From positions 124,001-188,000 of the forward strand of contig CAVTTB010000002.1 in assembly GCA_963737555.1 (NCBI GenBank): a DNA stretch of 64,000 nt. Direction: 5' to 3'. The notes below the pieces were generated by a model. That model ran no database searches. It was not told the DNA's origin and was given only the letters and a program-made list of their open reading frames with translations. The stretch is from JAHJQQ01 sp963737555 (GTDB lineage Bacteria; Pseudomonadota; Gammaproteobacteria; Thiohalobacterales; Thiohalobacteraceae). Both the position numbers and the translations under genes were made by a program. Of this stretch, positions 8,953 through 19,012 are shown piece by piece (within the stretch, counting starts at the first letter, position 1; every line of letters starts with the position of its first letter).

Positions 8953-11669
8953 ATGAAGACACAGGGCATCCACAGTCGCATTCTGCTGACCACGCTGTTA
9001 CCGACCATCGCCATCGCCTTGGTGCTCGGCGGCTATTTCATCAAGACCCGCATCGACGATATGGGAGCCGCCCTGATCGAACGCGGTCGTGCGATCGCCA
9101 ACCAGCTTGCGCCGGCCAGCGGATATGGCGTGCTCGCCGACAATCACTGACATCCTGCAAGCACTCGCCGAAGCGACGCTACGCGAAGCCGACGTGGTGC
9201 GCGTCACTATCCTCGACCACAACCACCACCCCCTGACTCAGGTCCGCACTGGCGATAGATCGCGCGCTTGATCTCCGCAATCTGCTGGAATTCGAGGCAC
9301 CCATTCAAGGCGGCGGCCTGGCAGTCGGCGATTTTGCCAGTGGCCGAAACGATATCCGGGACGGGCGCGAGATCGAGCCCCTCGGCTGGGTGCGCGTCGA
9401 ACTGTCGCGCGCCGCGACTCGCGAACGCCAACAGCAAGTGCTTCTCACCAGCGCACTCATCACATTGTCGCTGCTGTTCGCCAGCATGATTTTCGCGTTG
9501 CGCGTCAGTCGCAGCGTCGCCAACCCGATCCTCGCCCTGACCGCCGCCGTGCAACGCCTCGGCACCGGCGATCTGCACACGCGGATCGAGGAACGCTCGC
9601 TGGGCGAACTCGGGATGCTCGAACGCGGCATCAATAACATGGCCCTCACATTGGAAACGGCCCGGGCGGAATTGCAGGCCCAGGTCGACGAGGCCACCGC
9701 CGAACTGCGCGAAACCCTGGAGGCGGTCGAGATTCAGAACGTTGAACTCGATCTCGCCCGCAAGCGCGCACTCGCCGCCAGCCGCGAGAAATCCGAATTC
9801 CTGGCCAATATGAGCCACGAGATCCGTACGCCCATGAACGGACTGCTGGGCTTCATCGACCTGCTGCTGCGCACGCCGCTCAACGCCGAGCAGCGCGACT
9901 ACACCAGCACCATCCGCAAATCGGCCACCAACCTGCTGGTGATCGTCAACGATATCCTGGATTTCTCCAAGATCGAGTCGGGCAAACTCACTGTCGAGAC
10001 CAGCCCCTTCGATCTGCGCGAGGCGCTGGAAGACTCGGTCGATCTGATGGCCCCGGTGGCGCACAGCAAAGGCCTGGAGTTGATTCTGCTGCTCTACTCC
10101 GACGTGCCGTTGGAGTTGTACGGCGACTCCAATCGCATCCGCCAAGTGTTGCTGAACCTGCTCGGCAACGCGCTCAAGTTCACCAACCAGGGCAGTGTCG
10201 TGGTACGTGTGATGCTCGAGGAAGAGGATGCGGACGACGCTGCCGACCCCATACAGACCGCCATCCGCATCAGTGTCACCGACACCGGTATCGGCCTGAA
10301 CGAGGAACAGCAGAGCCGGTTGTTCCTCGCCTTCAGCCAGGCCGACAGTTCTGCCACCCGCCGCTTCAGCGGCACCGGACTGGGTTTGTTCATCAGCAAG
10401 AAACTGGTGGAAATGATGGGCGGTCGCATCGGCGTCGAGAGCACGCCCGGCGCGGGTTCGACGTTCTGGTTTACGCTGCATTGCGCGCGTCTGAACGAGA
10501 CTTCGGAGGAAAACAGCGGCCACATGCTGGCTCTGCGCCGCCATGCGTTGGTCTACGATGCGCACCCGCTGGCGCGTCTGGCGTATCGCCATGCGCTCGA
10601 ATCCTGGGGCTTGCAGGTCACCGAAATCGGCGACTGCGACAGCCTGCGCGCGGCCGCGTGCCACACCGCCGAATACGATCTATTGGTGCTCGGCATGAAT
10701 ACCACGCCCGACGAAGAGCCCAAGTTACACACCTGCATACGCGATCTCAAGCGGGAACGCGGTCAACCGTTGCTGGTCCTGCTCAACAGCATCGAACGCG
10801 AACGACTCACGCGTGTCTGCAGCCTGGGTGCCGATGCCTGCCTGAGCAAACCGCCGCGCCGCGACGCGCTGCGGCGCACGGTGTTCGACCTGCTCGACAT
10901 CGGTATCGATGACAGCGAAACCTTTACCGAACGGCGCAAACACCCGCGTCCACGTATGCCCGATCTGCGCGGCGCGCGCATCCTGCTCGCCGACGATAAC
11001 GAGATCAACCGCAAGCTGGTCTGCGTGCAATTGGAATCCCTGGGCGTTCACGTCAGCAACGCGGTCAATGGCCAGGCGGCGCTGACACTGGCCAACCAAC
11101 AGCCGTTCGACCTGATCCTGATGGATGTGCATATGCCGGAGTTGAGCGGCGAACAAGCGGCCCAACAGATCCGCGCCGGCGGTGGACTCAACCAACGCAC
11201 GCCGATCATCGCGCTGACTGCCAATGCCTTCACCAATGAACCACAACGACTGGCCCGCAGCGGCATCAATGAATGCTTGATCAAACCGATTTCGGAATAT
11301 CAGTTGTGGCAGGCGATCAAACGCTGGACCGGCAACAAGATCGAGGCGCCGGCGCCCGATTCGGCCGCAGACACACAGCGTGAAACACTCGCGCGGGAAC
11401 TGTTCGCCATGCTGCTGGCGGAACTGCCGCTCCAGCGCGAACAACTGGTCAACGCCTTCCGCGCCGCGGACTGGACCTCACTGCGCGAACTCGCCCACAA
11501 GATCCGCGGTTCGGCAGCGTATTGTCGGGTGCTGGATCTGGAGCAGGCCGCGGCCGCGCTGGAATCGGCCAGCCCGACCGCAAGCCACAGCGCCATCGAA
11601 ACCGCGCAGCAGCGCTGCCTGGATGTCATCGACGATCTGCTGCTGACGGCGGCGGGTTTGGAGAATTGA
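8953..11669 (+). CDS. gacS: GacS/BarA-type hybrid sensor histidine kinase, two frame breaks
   Basis: Membrane sensor that in relatives drives the GacA/UvrY-Csr regulatory pathway. The N-terminus (MKTQGIHSRILLTTLLPTIA) starts with a transmembrane helix; a short sensor region is broken near 9140 and 9262 before the frame settles. Then come a second transmembrane helix, HAMP, the histidine phosphorylation site (MSHEIRTPMNG, His codon 9816), the ATPase domain (DTGIGLNEEQQ, GTGLGLFISKKL), a degenerate receiver-like part, a receiver domain with Asp in LILMDVHMPE (codon 11124) and a C-terminal Hpt domain (LAHKIRGSAAY, His codon 11496). About 905 residues, as in BarA/GacS. Position beside cysM and near rlmD agrees with gacS in pseudomonads. 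Confidence 0.87.
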
Positions 11670-11697
11670 GCTGGGTATTGTCTTGAATTACCACGAT

Positions 11698-11900
11698 GCG
11701 GAAACCGCCAAGAAAACTATATCTGAACCGCCAAGACGCCAAGTACGCCAAGATAATTACGTGTAGGTGGTGGGGTTGGCATGTGATATTTAGTTACCAG
11801 GATTTCACTGGGGTGTCATCTCCCACAAAAACATTAAATAGATTTTCTTGGCGTACTTGGCGCCTTGGCGGTTCGCTCTAAGATCTTGGCGGTTCCGCGT
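11698..11900. repeat. Palindromic repeat, CCGCCAAG family (locus 2)
   Basis: Left arm 11698-11752 (AACCGCCAAGACGCCAAG and related units), right arm 11841-11900 its reverse complement, with an 88-base AT-richer centre lacking genes. It sits between the convergent kinase and acpS genes, where a bidirectional terminator would be expected. Confidence 0.92.
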
Positions 11901-11916
11901 CCGCGGTTCAATCAGC

Positions 11917-12297
11917 TCATCCCCGCAGCAAGGTCACGAACGCCACCGCGTAATCGTGCTCGTCGGCGATGCTGACATGACTGCTGGCGACTTCCAGCTG
12001 CGCGCACAATTCCTCGGCACGCGCATAGAACTTCAAACTCGGTTTGCCCAGCGCATCGTGCTGCACGCCGATATGGCGCAGACTCAGGCCGTCGCGAAAG
12101 CCCGTGCCGAAGGCCTTGGCGACGGCCTCTTTCACGGCGAAGCGTTTGGCGAGAAAGCGCGCCGGACGCGCGACGCTGGCGTACTCGATCAGTTCATCGG
12201 CGCTGAGAATGCGTTCCGCCACACGCGGGCCGTGGCGTTCGAGCATGGTCTCGAAGCGGGCGATGCGGACGATATCGGTGCCGATGCCGACGATCAT
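11917..12297 (-). CDS. acpS: Holo-[acyl-carrier-protein] synthase
   Basis: Transfers 4'-phosphopantetheine from CoA to apo-ACP, activating fatty acid synthesis. 126 residues, the usual AcpS size. The N-terminal MIVGIGTDIVRIARFE holds the conserved Mg-binding Asp, and FLAKRFAVKEAVAKA holds the second signature with the metal-binding Glu; the C-terminal VSIADEHDYAVAFVTL is also standard. Follows pdxJ with 4 bases between, the classical pdxJ-acpS arrangement, so expression is probably coupled. Intact. Confidence 0.97.
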   Translation of the reverse strand: MIVGIGTDIVRIARFETMLERHGPRVAERILSADELIEYASVARPARFLAKRFAVKEAVAKAFGTGFRDGLSLRHIGVQHDALGKPSLKFYARAEELCAQLEVASSHVSIADEHDYAVAFVTLLRG

Positions 12298-12301
12298 CGC
12301 C

Positions 12302-13051
12302 TCAGCCCGTCAGCCCGCGCGCCTGCAACATCAGCGCCTTCATTTCGCGCACCGCTGCCTGCAAGCCGGTGAACAGCGCGCGCGCGATAATGGCGTGACC
12401 GATATTGAGTTCGCGAATCGGCGCCAGCGCAGCGATGGGTTGCACGTTCTGATAATTGAGGCCGTGCCCGGCATGCACGGTCAGACCGCAACGCACACCG
12501 ATCTCGACCGCCTGCACGATGCGTTTATATTCCGCCTCACGCTGCGGACCGGCCGGCAGATCGGCATAGTGGCCGGTATGAATTTCAATGCACGGCGCGC
12601 CGCAGGCGGCGGCCGCTTCGATCTGTGCGGGATCGGCGTCGATGAACAACGACACGCGGCTGCCGACCGCGGCCAGACGCGCACAAGCGTCTTTGATGCG
12701 CGCGCGCTGCGCGACCACATCCAGTCCGCCTTCGGTGGTCAGTTCCTCGCGCCGCTCCGGCACCAGGCAGCAGTCGGCTGGTTGAATGCGTTCGGCGATG
12801 GCGAGCATGGCGTCCGTCACGGCCATTTCCAGATTCATGCGCGTGAGCAGGATGTCTTTCAACATCTCCACGTCGCGCTCCTGGATGTGACGACGGTCCT
12901 CGCGCAAATGCAGCGTGACACTGTCGGCACCGGCCTGCTCGACCTCGATGGCCGCCTGCACCGGATCGGGATAGCGCGTGCCGCGCGCCTGGCGCAGCGT
13001 GGCGACGTGGTCGATGTTGACGCCCAGATGTATGTCGTTGTGCATTGTCAT
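12302..13051 (-). CDS. pdxJ: Pyridoxine 5'-phosphate synthase
   Basis: Condenses 1-deoxyxylulose 5-phosphate with 3-amino-2-oxopropyl phosphate, the last step of de novo vitamin B6 ring formation. TIM-barrel protein of 249 residues (usual length about 240-250). Conserved LGVNIDHVATLRQARGTRYPDP at the N-terminus, HLREDRRHI, and GHGLNYQNV near the C-terminus. The start could be the first ATG at 13051 or the second at 13045; both give essentially the same protein. Upstream lies the CCACGGAAAACACGG repeat, then recO. Confidence 0.97.
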   Translation of the reverse strand: MTMHNDIHLGVNIDHVATLRQARGTRYPDPVQAAIEVEQAGADSVTLHLREDRRHIQERDVEMLKDILLTRMNLEMAVTDAMLAIAERIQPADCCLVPERREELTTEGGLDVVAQRARIKDACARLAAVGSRVSLFIDADPAQIEAAAACGAPCIEIHTGHYADLPAGPQREAEYKRIVQAVEIGVRCGLTVHAGHGLNYQNVQPIAALAPIRELNIGHAIIARALFTGLQAAVREMKALMLQARGLTG

Positions 13052-13069
13052 TCCTGGAAATTACAGATT

Positions 13070-13262
13070 CACCGCAAAGGACACAAAGCATAATCCGAAA
13101 TATAGCCACGGAAAACACGGAGGGCACGGATAAAGCTTTGGTATTAAAACCTTCGAAAGCCGTTAGGACAGCGCCCCTTGCATGTTGTTGCGTGGTTTGC
13201 GCGGCAAATATTATCGGTGTTTTCCGTGTATTCCGTGGCTATCTCTTTTTTTCTTTGCGTCT
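13070..13262. repeat. Nested palindromic repeat, CCACGGAAAACACGG family (locus 2)
   Basis: Inner arms 13084-13131 (ATAGCCACGGAAAACACGGA) and 13219-13246 (reverse complement) are flanked by a second, outer pair: CACCGCAAAGGACACAAAG at 13070-13089 and TTTCTTTGCGTCTTTCG near 13249-13266. The whole spans the gap between pdxJ and recO and contains no gene. Confidence 0.85.
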
Positions 13263-13275
13263 TTCGTCAAACACC

Positions 13276-13998
13276 TCAACGCGCGGTCATGGCCGCGAAC
13301 ACCTCGCGCGTCTTCAATTCGCGACCACCCAGATACAAACCCAGCGCGGCACGCATCAGGCGTTTGCTGTCGGCCAGACTCTGCGCATCGGACAGATCCT
13401 CGGCGGCGAGCGACAGCAGACTGCGTCCGGACAACTGCAAGCCACGCGCGTTCACACCCTGGCTGCGCACGGGACCGGATTCCAAGGCGTAGACATAATC
13501 GGCCTCGGCCAACACCGGCACGCCGCTATCCGCTTCGTGATCCAGCAACAGTCCGTAGCCCAACGACTCCAGCAACTGCTTTTCGAACAAGCGCAACGGT
13601 CGCTGCGCCGCCTGCGGCAAGCCGCGCAAGGCCTCGGCATAGGCAACAAAAAGTTCAGGATGCGGATCGTGTCGCTGCAACAGACGCATCAGCAGTTCAT
13701 TCAAATAAAACCCCGAATACAAGGTGGCGCCCAACAGGCGCGGCGGCACACCCCTCGCATCGATAGCGGGCTCGACGCCCGCGAGCGTACCCAGTTCGCC
13801 ACGACCGGACCACGACAGCAGCACGGGTTGGAACGGCTGCAACAGACCGCGGATGCGCGAACGTGGCGCACGCGCGCCGCGCGCCACCAGACCGAGGCGG
13901 CCGTGATCGCGCGTGAATACTTCAAGCAATAAACTGGTATCGCGGTAGGCCCGCTGATGCAGGATGTAGCCGGACTGCAATTGCGTGGCTTGATGCAT
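13276..13998 (-). CDS. recO: DNA repair protein RecO
   Basis: Loads RecA onto SSB-coated DNA together with RecF/RecR in gap repair. 240 residues, usual length. N-terminal OB-fold (QSGYILHQRAYRDTSLLLEVFTRDHGRLGLVARGAR) is clear; the C-terminal part contains LFEKQLLESLGYG, characteristic of RecO. Starts 13 bases after era, giving the conserved rnc-era-recO-pdxJ-acpS order. Intact. Confidence 0.96.
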   Translation of the reverse strand: MHQATQLQSGYILHQRAYRDTSLLLEVFTRDHGRLGLVARGARAPRSRIRGLLQPFQPVLLSWSGRGELGTLAGVEPAIDARGVPPRLLGATLYSGFYLNELLMRLLQRHDPHPELFVAYAEALRGLPQAAQRPLRLFEKQLLESLGYGLLLDHEADSGVPVLAEADYVYALESGPVRSQGVNARGLQLSGRSLLSLAAEDLSDAQSLADSKRLMRAALGLYLGGRELKTREVFAAMTAR

Positions 13999-14010
13999 TC
14001 CCGTCGCCGC

Positions 14011-14925
14011 CTACTGATCGTCGCCGTAACCTAAGCTGCGCAACGCACGCTCGTCGTCCGCCCAGCCTTCCTTGACCTTGACCCACAGTTGCAGGAACAC
14101 CTTGCCGTCGAACAGCGTTTCCAGTTCGCGACGCGCCTCACTGCCGACTTCTTTCAAGCGACTGCCACCCTTGCCGATGACCATGGCCTTGTGCGAATCG
14201 CGCTCCACCCAGATCAGCGCATGGATCGTGCGCAGATTGCCTTCCTGCTTGAACTGTTCGATCTCGACGGTGAGTCCGTAGGGCACTTCCTGTCCGAGTT
14301 TGCGGAACAGTTTTTCGCGCACGCGCTCGGCGGCCAGAAAGCGTTCGCTGCGATCGGTGATCTGATCCTCTGGGTAGAGCGGCGGTTGCTCCGGCAAATG
14401 TTCGATGACGCACGCTTCGAAGCGATCGAGGTTGTCGCGTTTCAACGCGGACAGCGGCACGATGTCGGCGAATTCATACAGCGCGGCGAGGGTCTGCATA
14501 TGCGGCAACAGGGCCGCCTTGTCCTCCAGCAGATCGACCTTGTTCACCACCAGGATCACCGGCACTTCGACATCTTTGAGCAAATCCAGCACCCAGCGGT
14601 CTTCGTCGCTCCAGCGCACGCCCTCGACGAGGAAGGCCACCACATCCACCGCATGCAGGGTATCGGCGGCGGTGCGGTTGATGGCGCGGTTCAGCGCCTT
14701 GCGATTGCCCTGATGCAGGCCGGGCGTGTCCACGTAGACGATCTGCGCCTGTTCCAGCGTATTGATGCCGAGGATGCGATGGCGGGTGGTCTGCGGACGG
14801 TGCGAGGTGATGCTGATCTTCTGCCCGAGCAGGCTGTTGAGCAGCGTCGACTTGCCCACATTGGGCCGCCCCACCAGGGCCACATAACCGCATCGGAACG
14901 CATCACTCACAAGCACTTGCCTCAT
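14011..14925 (-). CDS. era: GTPase Era
   Basis: Essential GTPase that binds the 3' end of 16S rRNA during 30S maturation. 304 residues. G1 GRPNVGKS, G3 DTPGLH, G4 NKVD and G5 SAL motifs are present in order, followed by the C-terminal KH domain with VIGKGGSRLKEVG. Lies between rnc and recO, as in most proteobacteria. Intact. Confidence 0.98.
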   Translation of the reverse strand: MRQVLVSDAFRCGYVALVGRPNVGKSTLLNSLLGQKISITSHRPQTTRHRILGINTLEQAQIVYVDTPGLHQGNRKALNRAINRTAADTLHAVDVVAFLVEGVRWSDEDRWVLDLLKDVEVPVILVVNKVDLLEDKAALLPHMQTLAALYEFADIVPLSALKRDNLDRFEACVIEHLPEQPPLYPEDQITDRSERFLAAERVREKLFRKLGQEVPYGLTVEIEQFKQEGNLRTIHALIWVERDSHKAMVIGKGGSRLKEVGSEARRELETLFDGKVFLQLWVKVKEGWADDERALRSLGYGDDQ

Positions 14926-14964
14926 TGATAAACGGGTACGGAAAAATTCGCTGTGTAAGCGCGT

Positions 14965-15654
14965 TCATGTTACGACCTCCACGCCTAATTGTTCGAGCAT
15001 TTGCTGTGCGGCCTGTTGTTCGGCGCGCCGCCGACTGCTGCCCTGCGCCCGCGTGCTCTGCGTCAGCGCGACGATCTGGCACTCGACTTCGAAGATCTGA
15101 TCGTGGGCCTCGCCGCGCACGGAAACAACCTCGTAGTCGGGTAAATTCAAATGTCGGCCTTGCAGATATTCCTGCAACTGCGTCTTCGGATCTTTGATCG
15201 CCAGGGGCTTGCTCGGCAGACTTTCCAGGCGTTCGGCGTACAACGTCTGGATCAATGCTGCGCTGGCGGCGAACCCGCCGTCCAGATACGCGGCACCGAG
15301 GATCGCTTCAAGGGCGTCGGCGAGAATGGAATCGCGGCGGTAACCACCGCTTTTGAGTTCGCCGGAACCCAAACGCAGAAACTCGCCCAAATTCAAATCA
15401 CGCGCCAATTCAGCCAGGGTTTGCTTACGCACCAGGCTGGCGCGCAAGCGGCTGAGTTCGCCTTCGCTGGCCTGCGGATAGCGCCGATAGAGATCTTCAG
15501 CGATCACCAGACCGAGCACCGCGTCGCCCAGGTATTCCAGGCGCTCGTTGTTGACACCGCCCGCGCTGCGGTGCGTGAGCGCGCTCTCCAGCAGCATGGG
15601 GTCATGAAACGTATAACCCAAGCTGTTGAGCAGCGCGCCCGCGTCCGCGCTCAA
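14965..15654 (-). CDS. rnc: Ribonuclease III
   Basis: Double-strand RNA endonuclease that processes rRNA and mRNA. 229 residues. The signature ERLEYLGDAVL with catalytic acidic residues is near residue 40, LGAAYLDGG holds the second metal ligand region, and the C-terminal double-stranded-RNA-binding domain (PKTQLQEYLQGRHLNLPDYEVVSVRGEAHDQIFEVEC) is complete. It overlaps the DUF4845 gene end by 4 bases. Intact. Confidence 0.98.
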   Translation of the reverse strand: MSADAGALLNSLGYTFHDPMLLESALTHRSAGGVNNERLEYLGDAVLGLVIAEDLYRRYPQASEGELSRLRASLVRKQTLAELARDLNLGEFLRLGSGELKSGGYRRDSILADALEAILGAAYLDGGFAASAALIQTLYAERLESLPSKPLAIKDPKTQLQEYLQGRHLNLPDYEVVSVRGEAHDQIFEVECQIVALTQSTRAQGSSRRRAEQQAAQQMLEQLGVEVVT

Positions 15655-16026
15655 TTGCGCGCCACCTCAACTTCTTTGGCGAAGGTCATTACCACGTCGA
15701 CATTGCCGAACACAGGCATACGCACCTCGTAATCGACACTGACCAGGAAAGCATTGCCTAGATTCTCGACATCGACGTCCTTGGCTGTGATGCTCTTGAC
15801 GTCGTTGATGTCGAAACGCTTGCCCATCATCTTGCGGATATCCTGCGGGGTGTTGTTGGCCATCCCCGGCTCTTCCTGCAAGGACTCCATGGCCGAGTAG
15901 ATGGTAAAAGACTTCCAGATAGCTCGGCGTCATGCGCAGCGCCAGCAGCACGAAGAAGCCGATCAGTCCCAGTACGATCAACCAACCGATCGCGGTCATT
16001 CCCCGCTGCGATTTCAGCGTCTGCAT
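15651..16026 (-). CDS. DUF4845 single-pass membrane protein, one frame break
   Basis: Small protein of unknown function that is regularly found between lepB and rnc in gammaproteobacteria. N-terminus MQTLKSQRGMTAIGWLIVLGLIGFFVLL resembles a type IV pilin-like membrane anchor; the rest (PGMANNTPQDIRKMMGKRFDINDVKSI) is periplasmic. An extra T in a run near 15905 breaks the frame (GTC TTT ACC expected, TTTT seen); joined, the protein is about 124 residues. The stop overlaps the rnc start. Confidence 0.85.
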
Positions 16027-16041
16027 AATCGTTCCCCTCTC

Positions 16042-16812
16042 TTAGTGAATGGATTGTCCGAGCCGTTTCACATCGACGCCGCCGCCGGCGCCATCCCAAC
16101 TCATCCAGATCATAAATGCCTTGCCGACCAGATTGGCCTCCGGGATCGGGCCGATATAGCGGCTGTCTTTACTGTTATCGCGATTATCGCCCATCATAAA
16201 ATAATGCCCCGGCGGCACTTGCAGGTCGCCCTCGGCACCGCCGGCACCCGGCCGAACCAGGATCTGATGTTGTACACCATCGAGATTCTCCTCGCGCAGA
16301 TCGGCACCCGAACTCGACACCCCGGAACCGACCCCGACATAACTGCCGATCGGCGTCTGCGGCATCACCTTGTCATTGATATAGAGGATTTTGTCGCGGT
16401 AGGCAACACGGTCGCCGGGAACGGCGACCACGCGCTTGATGTAATCGACGGCGGGATCTTCCGGATTGCGGAACACCACGATATCGCCGCGCTGCGGCTC
16501 GCCGATCTCCAATATCTTTTTGTTCAGCACCGGCAGGCGCAGACCGTAGGCGAACTTATTGACCAGAATGAAATCGCCAACCAGCAAGGTCGGCATCATC
16601 GAGCCGGAGGGAATGCGGAACGGCTCGACCAGGAACGAGCGCAGCAACAGGACGATGAAGATCACCGGGAAGAACGCCTTGGCGTATTCGACCAACACCG
16701 GTTCTTTGGCCGCGGATTTGCGTTTGGGCGCCCACAGCAGGGCATCCAAGGCCCAGATCACGCCAGTGATGAAACTTGCCAAAACCAGTATCAGGGGGAA
16801 ATCGAAATTCAT
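16042..16812 (-). CDS. lepB: Signal peptidase I
   Basis: Inner-membrane protease that removes signal peptides. Two N-terminal transmembrane segments, then the catalytic Ser in PSGSMMPTL and the general-base Lys in DYIKRVVAVPGD; the C-terminal GDNRDNSKDSRYIG box is present. 256 residues, slightly shorter than the E. coli enzyme but typical. Immediately downstream of lepA (12 bases), the standard lepA-lepB operon. Confidence 0.97.
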   Translation of the reverse strand: MNFDFPLILVLASFITGVIWALDALLWAPKRKSAAKEPVLVEYAKAFFPVIFIVLLLRSFLVEPFRIPSGSMMPTLLVGDFILVNKFAYGLRLPVLNKKILEIGEPQRGDIVVFRNPEDPAVDYIKRVVAVPGDRVAYRDKILYINDKVMPQTPIGSYVGVGSGVSSSGADLREENLDGVQHQILVRPGAGGAEGDLQVPPGHYFMMGDNRDNSKDSRYIGPIPEANLVGKAFMIWMSWDGAGGGVDVKRLGQSIH

Positions 16813-16824
16813 GGGTTGTCCTTG

Positions 16825-18627
16825 TTATTTCTTGCCGACCTGCAACACCGCCAGAAAGGCCGATTGCGGGATCTCGACCTTGCCGAACTGCTTCATGCGC
16901 TTCTTGCCTTCCTTTTGCTTCTCCAGCAGCTTGCGCTTACGCGAGACGTCGCCGCCGTAGCACTTCGCCGTCACGTTCTTGCGCAGCGCTTTGACCGTGG
17001 TGCGGGCGATGATATTCGCGCCGATGGTGGCCTGAATCGCCACATCGTACATCTGCCGCGGGATCAGTTCCTTCATCTTATCGGCCACTTCGCGACCACG
17101 ATACTCGGCCTGATCGCGATGCACGATAATCGCCAGCGCATCGACCCTCTCGCCGTTGATCATAATATCCAGCTTCACCAGCGGCGCCTCCTGGAAGCGC
17201 AGAAAATGGTATTCGAACGAGGCATAGCCACGGCTGACGGATTTGAGTCGATCGAAGAAATCCAACACCACTTCGGCGAGCGGCATTTCGAAACTCACCG
17301 ACACCTGATTGCCCAGGAATTGCAGATTCTTCTGCACGCCGCGTTTTTCGATGCACAGCGTCATCACGGCGCCGAGATAATCCTGCGGCACTAAGATATT
17401 GGCGAGGATGATCGGCTCGCGAATCTCGTCGACATAATTCAGCGGCGGCAGACTGGACGGGTTGTCGATGTCGATGACCTCGCCCTTGGTCGTCAACACC
17501 TGATACACCACCGTCGGCGCGGTGGTGATGAGATCCATGTCGTACTCGCGTTCCAGGCGTTCCTGCACAATCTCCATGTGCAGCATACCGAGGAAGCCGC
17601 AGCGAAAACCGAAGCCCAAGGCGGTGGAGGATTCCGGTTCGAAATGCAGCGAGGCATCGTTCAGACGCAGCTTCTGCAAGGCCTCGCGCAAATCTTCGTA
17701 GGCATCGGACTCCACCGGGAACAGCCCGGCGAACACGCGTGGCTGCACCTTCTGAAAACCCGGCAAGGGCGCGGCCGCCGGTTTGTCCGCCAGCGTTAAG
17801 GTGTCGCCAACCGGCGCGCCGTCGATCTCTTTGATGCCGGCAATCACATAGCCGACATCACCGGCCTGCAGCAATTTAGTGTCCAGTCGTTTGGGCGTGA
17901 AGATACCGACGTGGTCGACCAGATAGGCGCGCCCCGAAGACATCACCTGCATCTTCTGACCGGGCTTGAGCGTGCCTTCCATGACCCGCACCAGCGAGAT
18001 CACACCGACATAGTTATCGAACCAGGAATCGATGATCAGCGCCTGCAACGGCCCGCTGCGATCGCCCTGCGGTGCCGGCACGCGCGCGATCAGCGCTTCT
18101 AATACTTCATCGATGCCGATGCCGGTCTTGGCGCTGGCACGCACGGCGTCTTCGGCCTCGATGCCGATGATCTCTTCGATTTCTTTGATGACGCGCTCGG
18201 GATCGGCCGAGGGCAGGTCGATCTTGTTCAACACCGGCACCACTTCCAGACCCTGTTCCATGGCGGTGTAGCAGTTGGCCACGCTCTGCGCCTCGACACC
18301 CTGCGCGGCATCGACGATCAGCAGCGCGCCTTCACAGGCGGCCAGCGAGCGCGACACTTCGTAGGAGAAATCGACGTGGCCGGGCGTGTCGATGAAATTC
18401 AAACGATAGACCTGGCCGTCGCTCGCCGTGTAGTCCAAGGACACGCTCTGCGCCTTGATGGTGATACCGCGCTCGCGCTCCAGATCCATGGAATCCAGCA
18501 CCTGCGCCTCCATCTCGCGCTCGGACAAGCCGCCGCAACGCTGGATGAACCGATCGGCCATGGTCGATTTACCGTGGTCGATGTGGGCGATGATGGAAAA
18601 ATTACGGATATGGCTGAGATCGGTCAC
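16825..18627 (-). CDS. lepA: Elongation factor 4 (ribosomal back-translocase)
   Basis: Ribosome-associated GTPase of the EF-G family. 600 residues, the exact family size. G1 AHIDHGKST, G3 DTPGHVDF and G4 NKIDLPSAD are visible in the first 140 residues; the LepA-specific C-terminal domain ends VSRKRKLLEKQKEGKKRMK. First gene of the lepA-lepB pair. Intact. Confidence 0.98.
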   Translation of the reverse strand: MTDLSHIRNFSIIAHIDHGKSTMADRFIQRCGGLSEREMEAQVLDSMDLERERGITIKAQSVSLDYTASDGQVYRLNFIDTPGHVDFSYEVSRSLAACEGALLIVDAAQGVEAQSVANCYTAMEQGLEVVPVLNKIDLPSADPERVIKEIEEIIGIEAEDAVRASAKTGIGIDEVLEALIARVPAPQGDRSGPLQALIIDSWFDNYVGVISLVRVMEGTLKPGQKMQVMSSGRAYLVDHVGIFTPKRLDTKLLQAGDVGYVIAGIKEIDGAPVGDTLTLADKPAAAPLPGFQKVQPRVFAGLFPVESDAYEDLREALQKLRLNDASLHFEPESSTALGFGFRCGFLGMLHMEIVQERLEREYDMDLITTAPTVVYQVLTTKGEVIDIDNPSSLPPLNYVDEIREPIILANILVPQDYLGAVMTLCIEKRGVQKNLQFLGNQVSVSFEMPLAEVVLDFFDRLKSVSRGYASFEYHFLRFQEAPLVKLDIMINGERVDALAIIVHRDQAEYRGREVADKMKELIPRQMYDVAIQATIGANIIARTTVKALRKNVTAKCYGGDVSRKRKLLEKQKEGKKRMKQFGKVEIPQSAFLAVLQVGKK

Positions 18628-18750
18628 TGCGGGTACTCAATGAAAACACAAGGGCTCCGCGCGGCCGTCTGGACCGCCTGTCGCCGGGGACGTTTGGAGA
18701 TGTTTGAAAGCGCAGAAAATGCCGTCATAAAGGCGGCAGATTATACATGT

Positions 18751-19012
18751 TCAGGCACAACCCAGATACCGCCTAAGGCGCTCCAGATCGAGAAAATAAC
18801 GGGAAATTTCCTCACTGCCGGCCAGCAGCAGGGGCACCAGGTCGTTGTAGGCCGCTCGCCACTCCGGGCGCGCGTCGACATCACGGATCTCGACAGCGAA
18901 AGGACGTTTCCGCTTGCAAGCGCCGCAGTTCCTGCTCGAAGTCCTCGCACAGGTGGCAACCGTGGCGGGTGTAGAGGATCAGGGATCTGTTGGCAGGTAT
19001 TGCATCCGTCAT
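18751..19012 (-). CDS. Glutaredoxin-like thiol protein (DUF836 type), one frame break
   Basis: Small thioredoxin-fold protein. From ATG 19012 the product begins MTDAIPANRSLILYTRHGCHLCEDFEQEL, with a CHLC redox motif after the first beta strand, typical of the glutaredoxin-like DUF836 family. The frame breaks near 18895-18905; the other frame continues EIRDVDARPEWRAAYNDLVPLLLAG and ends at 18751. Joined length about 86 residues. The start codon lies within the CGTCATTGCGAG repeat. Located between lepA and mucD, where such a gene is often found. Confidence 0.75.
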
